Below, piece after piece: positions 10,057-21,835 of a stretch of 64,000 nt of DNA. The stretch spans positions 65,739,251-65,803,250 of the forward strand of contig OX123188.2 in the NCBI GenBank assembly GCA_944739405.2, given 5' to 3'. A program made the translations under genes and the position numbers. Under the pieces are notes generated by a model. That model saw only the letters and a list, made by a program, of their open reading frames with translations, was not told the origin of the DNA and searched no databases. This DNA is from Euclidia mi (Eukaryota; Arthropoda; Insecta; Lepidoptera; Erebidae). Each line of letters starts with the position of its first letter. The stretch's first letter is position 1.

Positions 10057-12957
10057 CTATGAGAACGACTTCATCACCCTCAATTTAAAGTTATTAAGGG
10101 AATCGTAGAAAATATCCAAATGATCTATTTTACTATTAAGTCTGTTGTATTCATTGCATGCACGCACTAAAGGTGAATTTAGTCCCAGCTTAGTTCTTAC
10201 TAATGGGTGATGAAATATTTTAGTTAGAGGGCAACGAGGCGGCTTGCGGGGAACTGATATGCGTATACGCTGAAGTAGATCAGTACAGTAAACTTTATTA
10301 TTAAGTATTTTATGAAGAAAATCACATCATGTAACTTACGTCGGTTGGATAACGAGGACATTTTAAAATATTTTAACCGCTGGTCGGAACTACATCTGTG
10401 TGTGATACCCTGAGAAAAATAAGCTAAATGGCGCGTGAACGCACGTTGCACGCGTTCTATGCGCTGGGAATGCACTGCATAAAAGGATTTCCAAATAACA
10501 CATCCATATTCTAAATGGCTGCGAACCAGAGTATTGTACAAAGTTATTCTGGTTGCCGGGTTCTTAAAACCCTTTGTGTTGCGTTTTAAGAAGCCAAGCA
10601 TTTGGCATACTTTGCCTACTATTGAATGGATGTGTGAGGTGAACCGGAGTTCGCTGTCAATGGTCACACCAAGATCTTTCATTTCGGAGACTGTATGCAG
10701 TTCGGCTTCACCAATCCTATATCTAGACTCTGTCAAGTGTTTCTTTTTTGTCAATTTAAGATGGTAATATTTGTTAACATTGAGCTGCATATCATTAAGC
10801 TTACACCACATCTCTATTCTACTTAAATCTTCTTGAATAAGATTCACATCGTTTCGTGATTTAAGACTTCTGTATAACTTCAGATCATCTGCGTAAAGTA
10901 GAAAATTACAGTTAAGTATGACAGTTGTTATGTCATTTATGAAAACAGAGAATAGAACAGGTCCCAGATGAGAGCCTTGAGGCACTCCAGAAACAGCATA
11001 GAACGAGTCCGAATTGTAACCATTGACAGAAACTATTTGAAGTCTTTTTGCTAGATAAGATTCAAACCAGTGCAGCAAAGAGCCCATAACACCAATGTGA
11101 TTTATTTTTTTATGAGGATTTTGTGATTTACTTTATCAAACGCGCTGGAAAAATCAGTATATATTGCGTCAACTTCTAGACCTTTATTGAGTTGTTCAGA
11201 GACATCAGATATGAAAGAACACAAATTAGTAATCGACGAGTGACCTGAACGAAACCCATGCTGATTAGGCGTTAACAATCCATTCACATGACTAGTTAAC
11301 ACGGGACATACAAGGGACTCAAAAAGTTTCGAGAAACATGAAAGTATTGCTATAGGTCGATAATTTTTAGTATTGCTCAGGTCACCTTTTTTAAGCAAAC
11401 GTAGTATTCTAGCCTTTTTCCATTCATCAGGAAAGCATCCCTCCTTTAGTGATCGATTATATATCAAGGTAAGCGGAAGACTTAATGCTTTGCCACAGCG
11501 TTTGATAAAAACAGGAGGTATGAGATCCGGACCAGCTCCTTTAAATATATCAAGTTTTCTAATTTTAGCAGCCACTTCGCGTTCGGTAATGTTTATATTA
11601 GCAATACATTTGACATAGGGAAGCGGTTGGAGTTTGGATAAATTCACGGCTGTATCATTTTCAAGGCTATATGTAGAAGAAAATTTAGAGCCAAACAAGT
11701 TGGCAATAGTTGGCCCCGTATCGGTAATGTCGTTGTCCTTGTACATGTGGGAAGGAATTGAGGATTGGCCTTTGCTCTTATCTTTTATAAATCGCCAAAA
11801 TGCTTTAGGGTTTTTGACTATGTTTAGTTCATTGTTGTGTTTGTATTGTGAGTAACAGATACGATACAATTTATTGCAATGATCTCGTAAAAAATGATAA
11901 GAAATTAAATCCAATGGATTCTTATACATACGGTATTTTAACCTAAACTTCTCTTTTTCCTTTTAATTAATGAATTATTAAACCAAGAGGGGTATTTGGA
12001 TTTATTGCATTTTCGCTTAGGAACATATCTTTCTATTACTCCTCTAATAACATCATAAAATATTGAAACTGTAGCATTCACATCATAACATAGTTGAAAC
12101 ATACTGTTCCAATCAACACCTTTAAGCTCGGAATTTATAAAGTCATATTTAGCTTTAAAATAGTTCAGTTGATCATTATTAGCCGACTTTAAAAACCGAT
12201 CATTAGTGGAACATGAGATAACAACCAGTAGTCCAGGGTGCTTGGTATCTAATTTGCTTAAAAGACTCAAAGCTTCTTCTACGTTCACAAGAGTCAAATT
12301 GGTTAGTACTAAGTCTAAAATTCTCTCGTGTACATTTTTAATACTATTGAACTGGTGAATATTATTTAAAGACATACAATCAATAAGTGCATAGCCAGAT
12401 TTACTATTATAATCAATCGGATCAGCGTATGAGAATTCGTTATTTTTGAACCACTTAATTGAAGGTTGATTAAAGTCGCCCAGTATTACCACATCATCAA
12501 TTGTATTCATTACACTGTTTACACTATCGAGAAATACATTCAAGGATTCCAAGCGCACGGGAGGAGGCAGATATACTGCGCATATAGCAATTTTTCTTGG
12601 AGAGTTATTTATATTAATGTTAATGACTATCCATATATTTTCGCAATCACATTCCCAATTGATCATTCGAGCGGATGAGATGTGCCGTGAAAAGGCTATA
12701 AGTACACCACCACCATCCTCCTTGGAGCCCTCGATACAAGAGCGATCTTTGCGATATACAGTATATCTGGAATCTATAAACTCGTTGTTACAAATGTTCG
12801 ATTTAAGCCACGTTTCACTGAATATGATAATATCATAACTAGATTTAAGTATATTGTCGTAAACACTTACAGTTTTAATGCGAATGCCACCTACATTCTG
12901 GTAATATATTTCCAACCCGTTGAACTTTAAAACAATACACAATAACATTGACCACAA
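10057..12957 (-). pseudogene. Jockey-like ORF2: endonuclease and reverse transcriptase, three frameshifts
   Basis: The first frame (12957-11938) is an APE-type endonuclease: IYYQNVGGIR near the start, SETWL, GGGVLIAF, and GDFNQPSIKW about residue 160. The second frame (11929-11102) holds the start of the RT: RLLKKGDLSNTKNYRPIA, NQHGFRSGHS and IYTDFSSAFDKVNH. The third (11087-10224) holds GVPQGSHLGPVLFSVFIND and the catalytic LLYADDLK box, then thumb residues. A further shift near 10310 leads to the true C-terminus ending at a stop at 10057-10059. Shifts lie near 11935, 11110 (an A run) and 10310. All catalytic motifs survive. The product would act in the nucleus on element RNA and target DNA. 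Confidence 0.85.
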
Positions 12958-12974
12958 TATTGATAACTACCTAC

Positions 12975-13106
12975 TTATTTAATTAGGTTCAGACTATCAT
13001 AATTCCGAATAAGCAGTGCTTGAGCCGATTCGTCTTTGCGCACGTAGATACGACCGTTGCGAACCCAGTTGAACCTATAATGCAACTCTTTTGCTTTCTT
13101 GCGAAC
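12975..13106 (-). pseudogene. Jockey-like ORF1, C-terminal fragment
   Basis: A frame entering at the 5' truncation point reads VRKKAKELHYRFNWVRNGRI, then YVRKDES, and stops at 12975-12977, just before ORF2. The WVRNGRI-x-VRK pattern resembles the C-terminal domain found at the end of ORF1 proteins of many insect LINEs. The frame begins at the element edge and never had its own start here. It is too short to make a working RNA-binding protein. Confidence 0.6.
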
Positions 13107-13107
13107 G

Positions 13108-13123
13108 TAGTTACTATAGTACT
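13108..13123. repeat. Target-site duplication, right copy (16 bp)
   Basis: This is an exact match to 9762-9777. Confidence 0.85.
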
Positions 13124-13826
13124 GGGACTCTACCTAGGAATCTCAGTTTCTGTTGAGGATACACGTGCAATTTGAAGTCTTTTGCTTTTAAGTGGTAACG
13201 ATAGATGCTAGTAATATTGAATCGCTCCTATCGTCACCGAATAACACGATGGCCAAGTCATGGCCTTGCTACAAAAGTTTATTTTCTACAAATTTTATGC
13301 AGCAGAATTGTGCTAAAAGCATAAATATTCAACCTAAAACTATATTAGAGTCATCTAATAATAATCAGACATAAAAATAGTATGTAATCAATGACTATTA
13401 AAATATATATTATGCCATATAATATGTAATCTTGTATCCAATACATAATACAAAGAAGCACACAAACATATTGAAATCAAACGAACACGACCGACCTCAC
13501 TAAAATGATACTTAATCTCTTTATTATGTCGATTGAATTATTATTATTGGTATCGGATGCGGAAACCAGACGCTAATATCTGTAAGGTTAGCTAATGTTT
13601 TTGGTATTTTGCAAATAAGATGACAGATACTCATCAATCGATCATTTTTTTTCGTATTAATAGTTGCAGGCAGCTGTTTTGCTGCCATACAAGTTTTAAA
13701 AAGTTTTGATGAGGTATGAAAACATAATAGTAATATATAGTCTATTGAAAAGTTACATTTGGGGTTGCATTTATCATTATTCATATATATTTTACTAATG
13801 TGCAGGAAGGGCTATTGTAAAGTTTG
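13124..13826. other. AT-rich spacer
   Basis: No gene or element recognised. Confidence 0.45.
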
Positions 13827-14670
13827 ATCCAAATTTGTGGGGTCGTACCTCTTGTCCCTCGGCCGCCATCTTGGTGCAAATAGTTTTCTTCGTTATCTGG
13901 TAAACTATTGGTCGCATTAAGAATGTGTGAATGAGTATTTTTGTTGCAAATTAAATTCTTTACAACCTTGGTTCTGAAAATTTTGTCGCAAAGCTAAAAA
14001 TAATTTTGTATTGTGACCATTTTAAGGTTTGTCAGGCTTTGGTACAGGGTCTGATCAAGCGACTTTACTTCGACGATATTAAATTGTTGATGAAGAACTT
14101 TGGAGAAAAGTCGCATTTTTTCGGTTATTCATCATTTCCTTTAATGAATTTGGATATCTCCTATTATTTTCCTGCAGATGTCCCCAGAACATTTATGCAG
14201 AACAAATTATCAGGCAGTATCCTCTGGCTGAGCAGAGTATAAACTTCAGATGCCCAGGGATAGAGTTTGTCGTTTCTTTTTCAACTCCAGTTTTAGGGTC
14301 TTTATAATGAGTGGAAATTGGACCTTATGAAACTGCAGAGTCTCAAGTTGGAACACTGGGTCTTGTTTTATAAGAAGTGTAGACATATTAAATATATTTT
14401 TTATTACTGACGACGAAAAAATTATGTTACATAAAATAAAATCATGTAAAATAAAATCTGTTGCAAAATTCTATCGATTGTCGTTTGTAACTTTGTTATT
14501 TTTAATTTTACGTCGAAATGCTGCGGGACTAAAGTTGTAGACAATGTCATTTCGTTTTGATTTTTTTGTACACGGCCAATTATTTGCCAACTATACTCGA
14601 AAACCCGTTTGTACCACTCTTTTCAAGATGGCGGCCGCAGAACAAGGGCTGTGACCCCACAAACTTGGAT
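13827..14670. mobile_element. Candidate DNA element with 47 bp inverted termini
   Basis: The left end (13827-13873) starts ATCCAAATTTGTGGGGTC and ends GGCCGCCATCTTG. The right end (14624-14670) is its reverse complement with several mismatches and a small shift. The 844 bp between contain no recognised transposase; a 78-codon frame at 14006-14242 matches nothing I know. No target duplication was found. It could be a non-autonomous DNA transposon or a chance remnant of two inverted copies. Confidence 0.5.
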
Positions 14671-17600
14671 TTAGCTTCACACTCGCTAAGACCCCACAAA
14701 CGCTCGCTAAGCCAAAAAAAATTTAACATTTCAATGGACTATAGTCTATCTGTGAATTTAAATATATGTAGCTTCTTTTCAACATTTTGTTTAATATATC
14801 ATTAAACTGCTTCGGAAACGAGTTCAAACTGATTCACGTCATATTAATCGACAGACTTATAAAATACTTTTTTGAACCTGTATCATACATTTGCTCGTTT
14901 TGTTTTTGCAGGATAACGCTTGCATTTAAATAACTTACGTCATTCATATATAAAGATAAAGGTCTTATTTTGTCACCAATATAATTCCTTCTATAATATT
15001 ATACAAAATATTTGTTTCTTTATTAGAAACAGTATGTGTGCCTCTTAAAAGCTAGTATTACATAAAACTTTGCTCTAAGCCCGCGGTGCACACGTCAGAC
15101 TAGCAATTGAACCTTTTTTTTGGCTCGAGGCTTGCCCAAGTTTACCGACTTACACTCCGATAATACATCTATCAAATGTATTTGTGTATTTAATTTTCAA
15201 TAAGTCGTATATCAAACAAATCAAATGTACTTACTGTAAACAAACCGGTTCCCCAACACAATAATGAAAAAAGACGAACGAGCTTAATTCAAGGTAAGTG
15301 TTAAATAATAAACATTAATTTTGATTAGAGACGTATCTTAATTTCCTTGTTTACATGGTCGCGTATTGTTGATTAGTAAGGGAATGAGTGAATGAAAGTC
15401 ATTTGTAGACTACCCCGTACCGAAAGGTTAATGACCTTGGATTTCCTTTGTTTCTATGAGAATAGATAGAATGTTAACACTGCGCTTGCTTTAAAGAAAA
15501 AAATGTATATTTAAATGTATTAGACTGTCATACATTATAGAAAAACATACAAAATTTAAAAAAGTCTTGTAAATAGAAAACTTTTGTTAGCTTAACGGAC
15601 CATGGAATATTGAGACTTCAAGATTTTTCTTAAATGGAACTTCACTGATGTGCGAGTGTGTTGTCTAGAAAAATAGTGACAATTCCTTTAATGTCTTTTA
15701 CGTGAATAAGTTCTAGTGGGCTTGTAACTACACAAGCTAATGGTAGGAGGTGTCTTAGTTAAGAATCTATATATAAGGTTAATTGAATTTTGACTGGACT
15801 GTATACTTTAGTGATTTTAACCTCTGTGTATAATAGCAATAAACATTTTGCAACCCACAAAGATTGGTTTCAATCCTAGGTGTGTTTTGTGTACCACCTC
15901 AGCTATAGGTTTGGTAATTTAATATTTTTGTGCAAAATATATAATTAATATTTAAATTTTATAAAAGAAAACATGCCATAATACATGTCTGTTTGGTAAC
16001 TCCATGCTGTAATGCGTTAAAATTGCATTCCAGTTATGTCTTAAATATTCAGCCGTCTGGACGTAAATAAACCGGGCCGAAGAAGCAGCAAATCGGACTA
16101 ATGAAACAGAAAATATTTTACGTTACGTATATGTTTAAGCATCATTAAGGTAATTAAAACTTAACATATGGGTACAAAACTTCTGAATGACATTTAACAA
16201 TATGTTTCGTAAATTTCCTCCAATTTGATTATATAATTAATAAAACCAGGGTGTTATTTTAACACTTAACAAATAAAAGCATGTTAATGACATAATTATA
16301 CGCATTTAAGACGGCTCATTAGTCACTTTTAACAACCTAGCCGTTAACATTTAAAATGAATGTAGTCCTACATACATTCAGAACCTTTTCTTTCTCACAA
16401 AAGTCAAACAGTATAGACGTTAAAAAGCATTGAACCGTACTAAAGGTTTGGGCGTCTTGTCAATCTTGTTGACACCTACTGAAATTGTAGAGCGACCAAT
16501 AAAACTTGACCCATTAAATCCGCTTACAAACCCCCTCGAAAAAAAGTACAAAACAAATTTATAGAAAGATGGAGAGGTGCGGTAGGCCATGCATAACTGG
16601 TCAATTATTAATTTGTGTTTGTGTGTGTATGTAACAATAAACATCCACTAGCTCTTGATCTGGCGCTGACTGTGATTCATGTAGCAATAACACGAGAGAC
16701 CTTGCCCTACGAATATTCTGTTGTGAGCGGCGTTGTTTTCAGTACAAACATTATTAACCAGTGGCGCAAAAAGTCATCGTGTGAGACATGCCTTAGAATT
16801 GATGACTGATGAACGCATTTAACATGCGACAATCGAAATAGTTATACTTACACCTTGTTTAATTTTAATAAAACATGTAAGAGTTGCACATATGATATTT
16901 ATCCCAAAATACATAATTATCTACTTATTACGCGAATTCAACCAATAGCACGAGAATCTTGTATTTGCTTCTAAAAATAAAATGTCATAAGTATTTTTTC
17001 CGTTTGTATTTTTTCCAAAATGCAGCCCTTACCTACCTTTCGTATTCGATAGCATTTTATGATTGTGGCAATTAAGTTTAAACTGACTCACACAATGAAT
17101 TATTCATAACGCGTTCGATCTACATAACATATTAAAATTTACATGTTGAAATACTTCCCTGTTACAAAACTTGGACAATAATTGGAAGTTATAGTTAACA
17201 ATTATTCGAAGCACATAAATCGGTTTTTATTACATATTAAGGCCAATTAGGAAAAAATAACAAATGATGGGTAACTATAAAGTGTTGAGTGAACATTCAT
17301 CGAGGAATAAATATTCGATAATGTTTTCTTCGTATTTTTCTAATTGGTTTGAACCATAGCAGATCTATCTAGCTTGTGTACCTAACTTTCGATGCAGCCG
17401 TCTTTGTAAGGCTGTCAGTTGAACACAAGGAAGTTCGCTAGCAACAAATGAAGGCCATCATAAAGAAAGCTTTGATGCTGACAAAGTCCTTATCGCTTCG
17501 AAAAAAATGTCTTGTTATTACACCGTTAAGTATTGCACACGATAGTATCATGATTGTCGACACGATACGCTTGTCAGCAGGGTTAAAGACTAATCCGTAT

Positions 17601-17893
17601 CTTAAATTTTGGTCAACTCGTTATTGGTTTGTCGTGGGGGACAAAATAAATGTCTTATCAATGGACACGAATAATACAGACTCAAAACAACAACAATTTT
17701 TATTTGGACAGTGGATCGCATGACATGTTGGCTCTAAACCCACACACGACGCAGCGTTAAACAGTGGGGCGGCCGCGTCCACCGCAGCTACCGTTTAGCG
17801 TAAGGTAACAATTTAATCATAATATATGCCATAACTACATAGAGAGTGATGACATATCCGTATGGTACTGACAAACTATACCTACTATGCCAC
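14671..17893. other. AT-rich spacer, no gene seen
   Basis: No domain-bearing frame or SINE box was found. A small GC-rich spot occurs at 17755-17800. Confidence 0.45.
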
Positions 17894-17931
17894 TAACATT
17901 GACATATATAACTATATATATGTCAATGTTA
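17894..17931. repeat. Perfect hairpin, 17 bp arms, 4-base loop
   Basis: TAACATTGACATATATA at 17894-17910 pairs with 17915-17931. Partial pairing extends outward (ATGCC against GGCAT). No terminator-like T run or gene is adjacent. Confidence 0.7.
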
Positions 17932-20224
17932 ATGGGCATGAAAACATAGTACGCATGACCTATCAATCTACTGCCAAAATGAAAATGGAATTTGACTCAT
18001 AAGAAAAAAACGCATCCTATTTTAAATGTCAAAAGCTTTGGATAAAATATGTTATATTTTTTAAACTCAGTAAGCTAAATACTGTGCTGTGTTCATGTCA
18101 GTTTCATATTACATACACTTTACAACACATAACAACATTCATGCATCTGATCTTCAGTCGTGTTGTAATCAGACTCCAAACACAGAAAAGCCATGGCCAA
18201 ATGCCATCAAGATTGCTTTCAATATTATTTATCGAAGACAAAACTTTTTAATCGAATTGTTACGTGCATTGTATCACGAGATGTTTTAGCCTTCGAATCG
18301 GTTATGTAGGCTCGAAGCTTATGTCCTTATATTTTTATATGTCAATGTATTCACTTCTGAGTCTTCCATAAAATATGGCTTAGCCAAAAACCCATATAAT
18401 GCAAAACGAAATAAATCAAGAAAACAATGGCACACAAATCAAATTAAAGTAGATAGTATGAGATTTTATTTATTTTGCTTAAAGAGATACTTGACGTTAT
18501 CGATAATATTTAAGAAGCAATTTGAAGTATTATCACAGTCTCCAGAGAGGAAGCTGGTAAAGTGAAACTAAGCGAGAAAGGAGTAAAAAGGCAATAGCCA
18601 TTAGGTACTAACTACGAACTTAAGTAGACCTACTAATTACAGTCACAATCATGGTTATCAAGAATGAACTCTAATGGAATGTCGGGTATCCCTCCCATGA
18701 ACAATTCATAGACAAGAACAATGCGATGTTAATGTCAGTGCAGTGGCGCAAAAAAAAGAGATAAGAGATGAACCCAATTAAATTACTGGTCTAACGAACT
18801 GCATCCCGCTTATTTGGGTGACTAGAAAGATAAAGCATAATGATTTCTATTTGCGAAGATTCTAACCGACATTACTCGCATTTTTTTTAATTCTATTTTC
18901 TGATTAGAAACCTAATTAAAAGTTCACGTTTACACACATTTTCCTGCTAATTTCTTTACGATTTACTCACTATTTTAGGAATATATGGAGTATGGATTCA
19001 ATATTAAAAATCCAGAATTTATCCGGACTCCTCGATATAGCCAACACAACTTACACATTGACTCTATTATTATTCAAATCTACTATCAATAGAGTACACA
19101 AAAAAGGTTTCCTGCATTTACGCCATGCAATATAGCAATTTGCATCATCCACGATGACAGTACGAAGTACAAATTACTTTTACTCTAGGAGAGAGCACAG
19201 AGAGAGGTCTGGTGAAAAGCATCATTAAGGTCTATTTGTTATATGATACAGGAATTGTAGTCTTGTGTTCCGGAAATTGTTCACACGCTCCATCGCTCTA
19301 CTAAAACGCACAAATCTTACGAACGATCCTCATTATATAAATAGTACAGATATACGTAAAGTGAAGAAGTGCGGTACTGTAAATATAATTATTTCCCTGT
19401 TTCGTTTGGTTAATTAGTAAAATTAGGATTGAAACTTCTGCGAGATTTATCACAATAACAAACAAAATCAAAATATTTATGGACAAGTCTCTATAAAAAT
19501 TAATGACATAACAAATGGCAGAAAAATATATTTCTATGTTTAAATCTATATGACCGGATGGTCTATCTCCTAGCCTATAAACGGTATGATTCTACAACAC
19601 GGAGGCTTATTGTATGATAATAAGTTTGACAGATTGTAATGGTTGTCAAATTTGAGCCACCCATTTAATGCTTACCAGTTTACTTGTCGGTGACAATGAC
19701 AATGGCACACCGCCCACTCGACGCTTATTAAAATAGTACAGATATTAGATATAGACGTCATTATTATTTAAATTGATATTGCCCTTTTAATGGGTTGAAG
19801 GTGGCAAGATATAAAATGTTAGTTGGCCAATTAAATATACTGAATTTTGTGTTCATAGATAAGTATAGATTATGATTGTACGCCGAAAATATTTGACTGT
19901 GTCATGTAATACTTATTTACTAGATACTGCCTGCGGCTACTGCAACGTGGGTGTCAGTTAGTGCGACACAATAAATTACTATTGATTATTTGTTACTATT
20001 TTTATTTTTTTGAATAAGCAACATTTCTGTAAAGTTTATTCAAACATCTATCTACCCGTCCACCCTAACACTATTTCACGCTTATAATAGTGAAATGAGA
20101 AATAATATGTCCCTATACTTTTTTAACACGAAACTGTATTACACGTTACCCTGCAGAAAAGCAAAAGATTAAGGTGAACGTTAGGTATATCAAAACTATG
20201 ATACGTTTCAAATGAGTGTGACTG
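17932..20224. other. AT-rich spacer, no gene seen
   Basis: Nothing supported beyond low-complexity AT runs. Confidence 0.45.
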
Positions 20225-20490
20225 TCACCAAAATAAATAATTGTTCGATCTACCGTCCAATAAATGTATCTGCATCATTTTTTTTAAAGACCACTCCCGC
20301 ATTAGGACTAAATCCTGTGTCGCGGCAGACTTTACAATCATACAACTAACGAACACAATGAACACACAGAATCGAAACAACAATTTGTGAATTACACAAT
20401 GTGTTGCCTCGTGTGGGGATCGAACCCACAACACTCGCATAGTGTCAAGCGGTGAGGCGGGCGCTTAAACCACTACGCCAACCGTGCAGT
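20225..20490 (-). repeat. tRNA-derived SINE, family B
   Basis: On the reverse strand an A box (TGGCGTAGTGG) near 20485 and a B box (GGGTTCGATCC) near 20420 sit in a tRNA-like head. A body with TTCGATTCTGTGTG and GTAAAGTCTGC follows. The head lacks a closing acceptor stem and intact tRNA folding, so it is a SINE and not a tRNA gene. Relatives: 21695-21835 (-) and 884-1060 (+). Confidence 0.7.
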
Positions 20491-20640
20491 CGTTAGCCAG
20501 GCATTACCAGGTGTGCTGTCCGAGGTACGGGCCAAGCACTAATTAACAATTAAATACGCAGATAATTTCGAAAAGTCTTCTTTTCCTAGCGATCTGTTAG
20601 TTTCTCCTCTAGGCTTTTTCTGCCCCGTGTACAAAACTAT
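20491..20640 (-). repeat. SINE family A fragment abutting family B
   Basis: Contains CCGAGGTACGGGCC, CTAATTAACAATTAAATACGC and a head remnant (CCTCTAGGC), in the order expected for reverse-strand family A2. It directly joins the family B head, so one SINE probably inserted into or beside the other. Confidence 0.5.
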
Positions 20641-20984
20641 TCTCATACATAAAAAATTGTTCAGGTAGTTCGGGCTTCAATGAAGCATCAAGAAATTTTC
20701 TAATGATGACCACCGACCAGAAGGTATTTATTTAATAACCGATGCGTAGCATTACTTTGTAATACTGCGATTTACCGATACATAGTATTACTTTGTTGTA
20801 TATATATCTATGTGTATTGGTATGCATAATGGCGTAATGATAGTACGTTTACTACCGTGTATGCAATCAAATTATGCAGCCGCATGCAATCGTACAATTG
20901 GGAGACAATGTGATAAGAATAGATACAAAATATAGTTGCGATCGCCGTTGATGACCGATACATGTTAAGCAACATGGATGTGTT

Positions 20985-21640
20985 TAGATCACGGCATTCG
21001 TCGACTATTTCAAAGTGTGAGTCCCTCCGCCCTGGGGGAAGGGCGAAGGGTACTGTCAGACTCTTACTGACTAAAAACCAACCCGTGTTCCTCATGTACC
21101 CCTGTGTCGGTGGGTCGGGTATCACCGAAGCATTCGTCGCAACCCCCCGACGGGTATTGGTCAGGCGGGACGAGAACAAAACCCTCTTGGCGGCGGATGA
21201 AGGTGTTGGGTTTGGGGTCCGCCACCAAAACACCCAGCGACCGCAGAGGATAGCGAGGACGGCAACGCAACACCGCATCTCCTCTTCCTCTGCGGCCCCA
21301 GCGCGCCGCAACAATGGTGCGCCCTCATTTGGTCGCGGGACATAGGGCGCTCGGCAACGCAACACCGACACGCCTCTCCTCCCGCGACCGCGCCCAACTG
21401 CGACATTTGCAAGCTGTGAATTGCGAGTTGCGACGGCTGCGAGGGACAGACAGAACTGTCCCTCGCACCCGCACCATTGGACGCATCCTGCGCAGGCCTC
21501 CGTCAAGCCCACGCGGAGCGTCCACTCCCAGGATCTCGCTTAGCTTCACCGTGGGTGACCTAACCACGGTTACTGAGCCCCCTCCTCCCACCACGACAAG
21601 GTGGAGATGCCATGGGGAGGGGGATTTCAAACCTCTACTT
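20985..21640. repeat. GC-rich dispersed repeat, about 650 bp
   Basis: Base composition changes sharply from AT-rich flanks. Several overlapping frames are open on both strands (for example 20962-21345 and 21314-21763 plus, 20808-21512 minus), which is what GC-rich DNA gives by chance. Strings such as GGGCGAAGGGTACTGTCAG and GACGAGAACAAAACCC remind me of a repeat common in lepidopteran genomes. It may be the 5' part of a LINE. I do not assign a protein. Confidence 0.45.
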
Positions 21641-21694
21641 CATTTTCTTCTCCTTTTTTTTAAACACAACTTTCACACTAAGAATCAGGCGAGC

Positions 21695-21835
21695 ATCGCG
21701 ACAGACTTTACAAATATTCAAACAACGGATACAAAGAATATTAAAACACAGAACAACAAATAGTGGATCAGGTACATGTTTTTGCCTCTTCTGAGGATCG
21801 AATCCACAAAGTTCAGTAGTGCCAAACGTCAAAAC
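21695..21835 (-). repeat. tRNA-derived SINE, family B, partial
   Basis: CGACAGACTTTACAA and a degenerate B box (GGATCGAATCCAC on the plus strand) match the copy at 20225-20490. The A-box end is lost. Confidence 0.55.

Larger units (their letters stand above)
9778..13107 (-). mobile_element. Jockey-like non-LTR retrotransposon, 5'-truncated, 3.3 kb
   Basis: The element reads right to left: the end of ORF1 (13106-12975), ORF2 (12957-10057), a 3' untranslated region and an AATA-repeat tail at 9778-9800. An exact 16 bp target duplication marks both edges. The right edge falls inside ORF1, so the copy is 5'-truncated. ORF2 has three frameshifts and no stop within its frames otherwise, which suggests fairly recent insertion. 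A second, more decayed jockey-like copy lies at 58477-61026. Confidence 0.85.

Noticed and set aside
14006..14242. 78-codon frame as a transposase
   Set aside because: No catalytic motif or DNA-binding pattern; too short.
17448..17723. 91-codon frame as a host gene
   Set aside because: No domain, no splice context, ordinary AT-rich codon mix.
20400..20490. tRNA gene on the reverse strand
   Set aside because: SINE family B head; a SINE body follows directly and other copies exist.
20808..21512. 234-codon frame on the reverse strand in the GC-rich patch
   Set aside because: Its length comes from GC-rich composition; overlapping frames on the other strand are equally open, and the second half runs through AT-rich DNA without domain signs.
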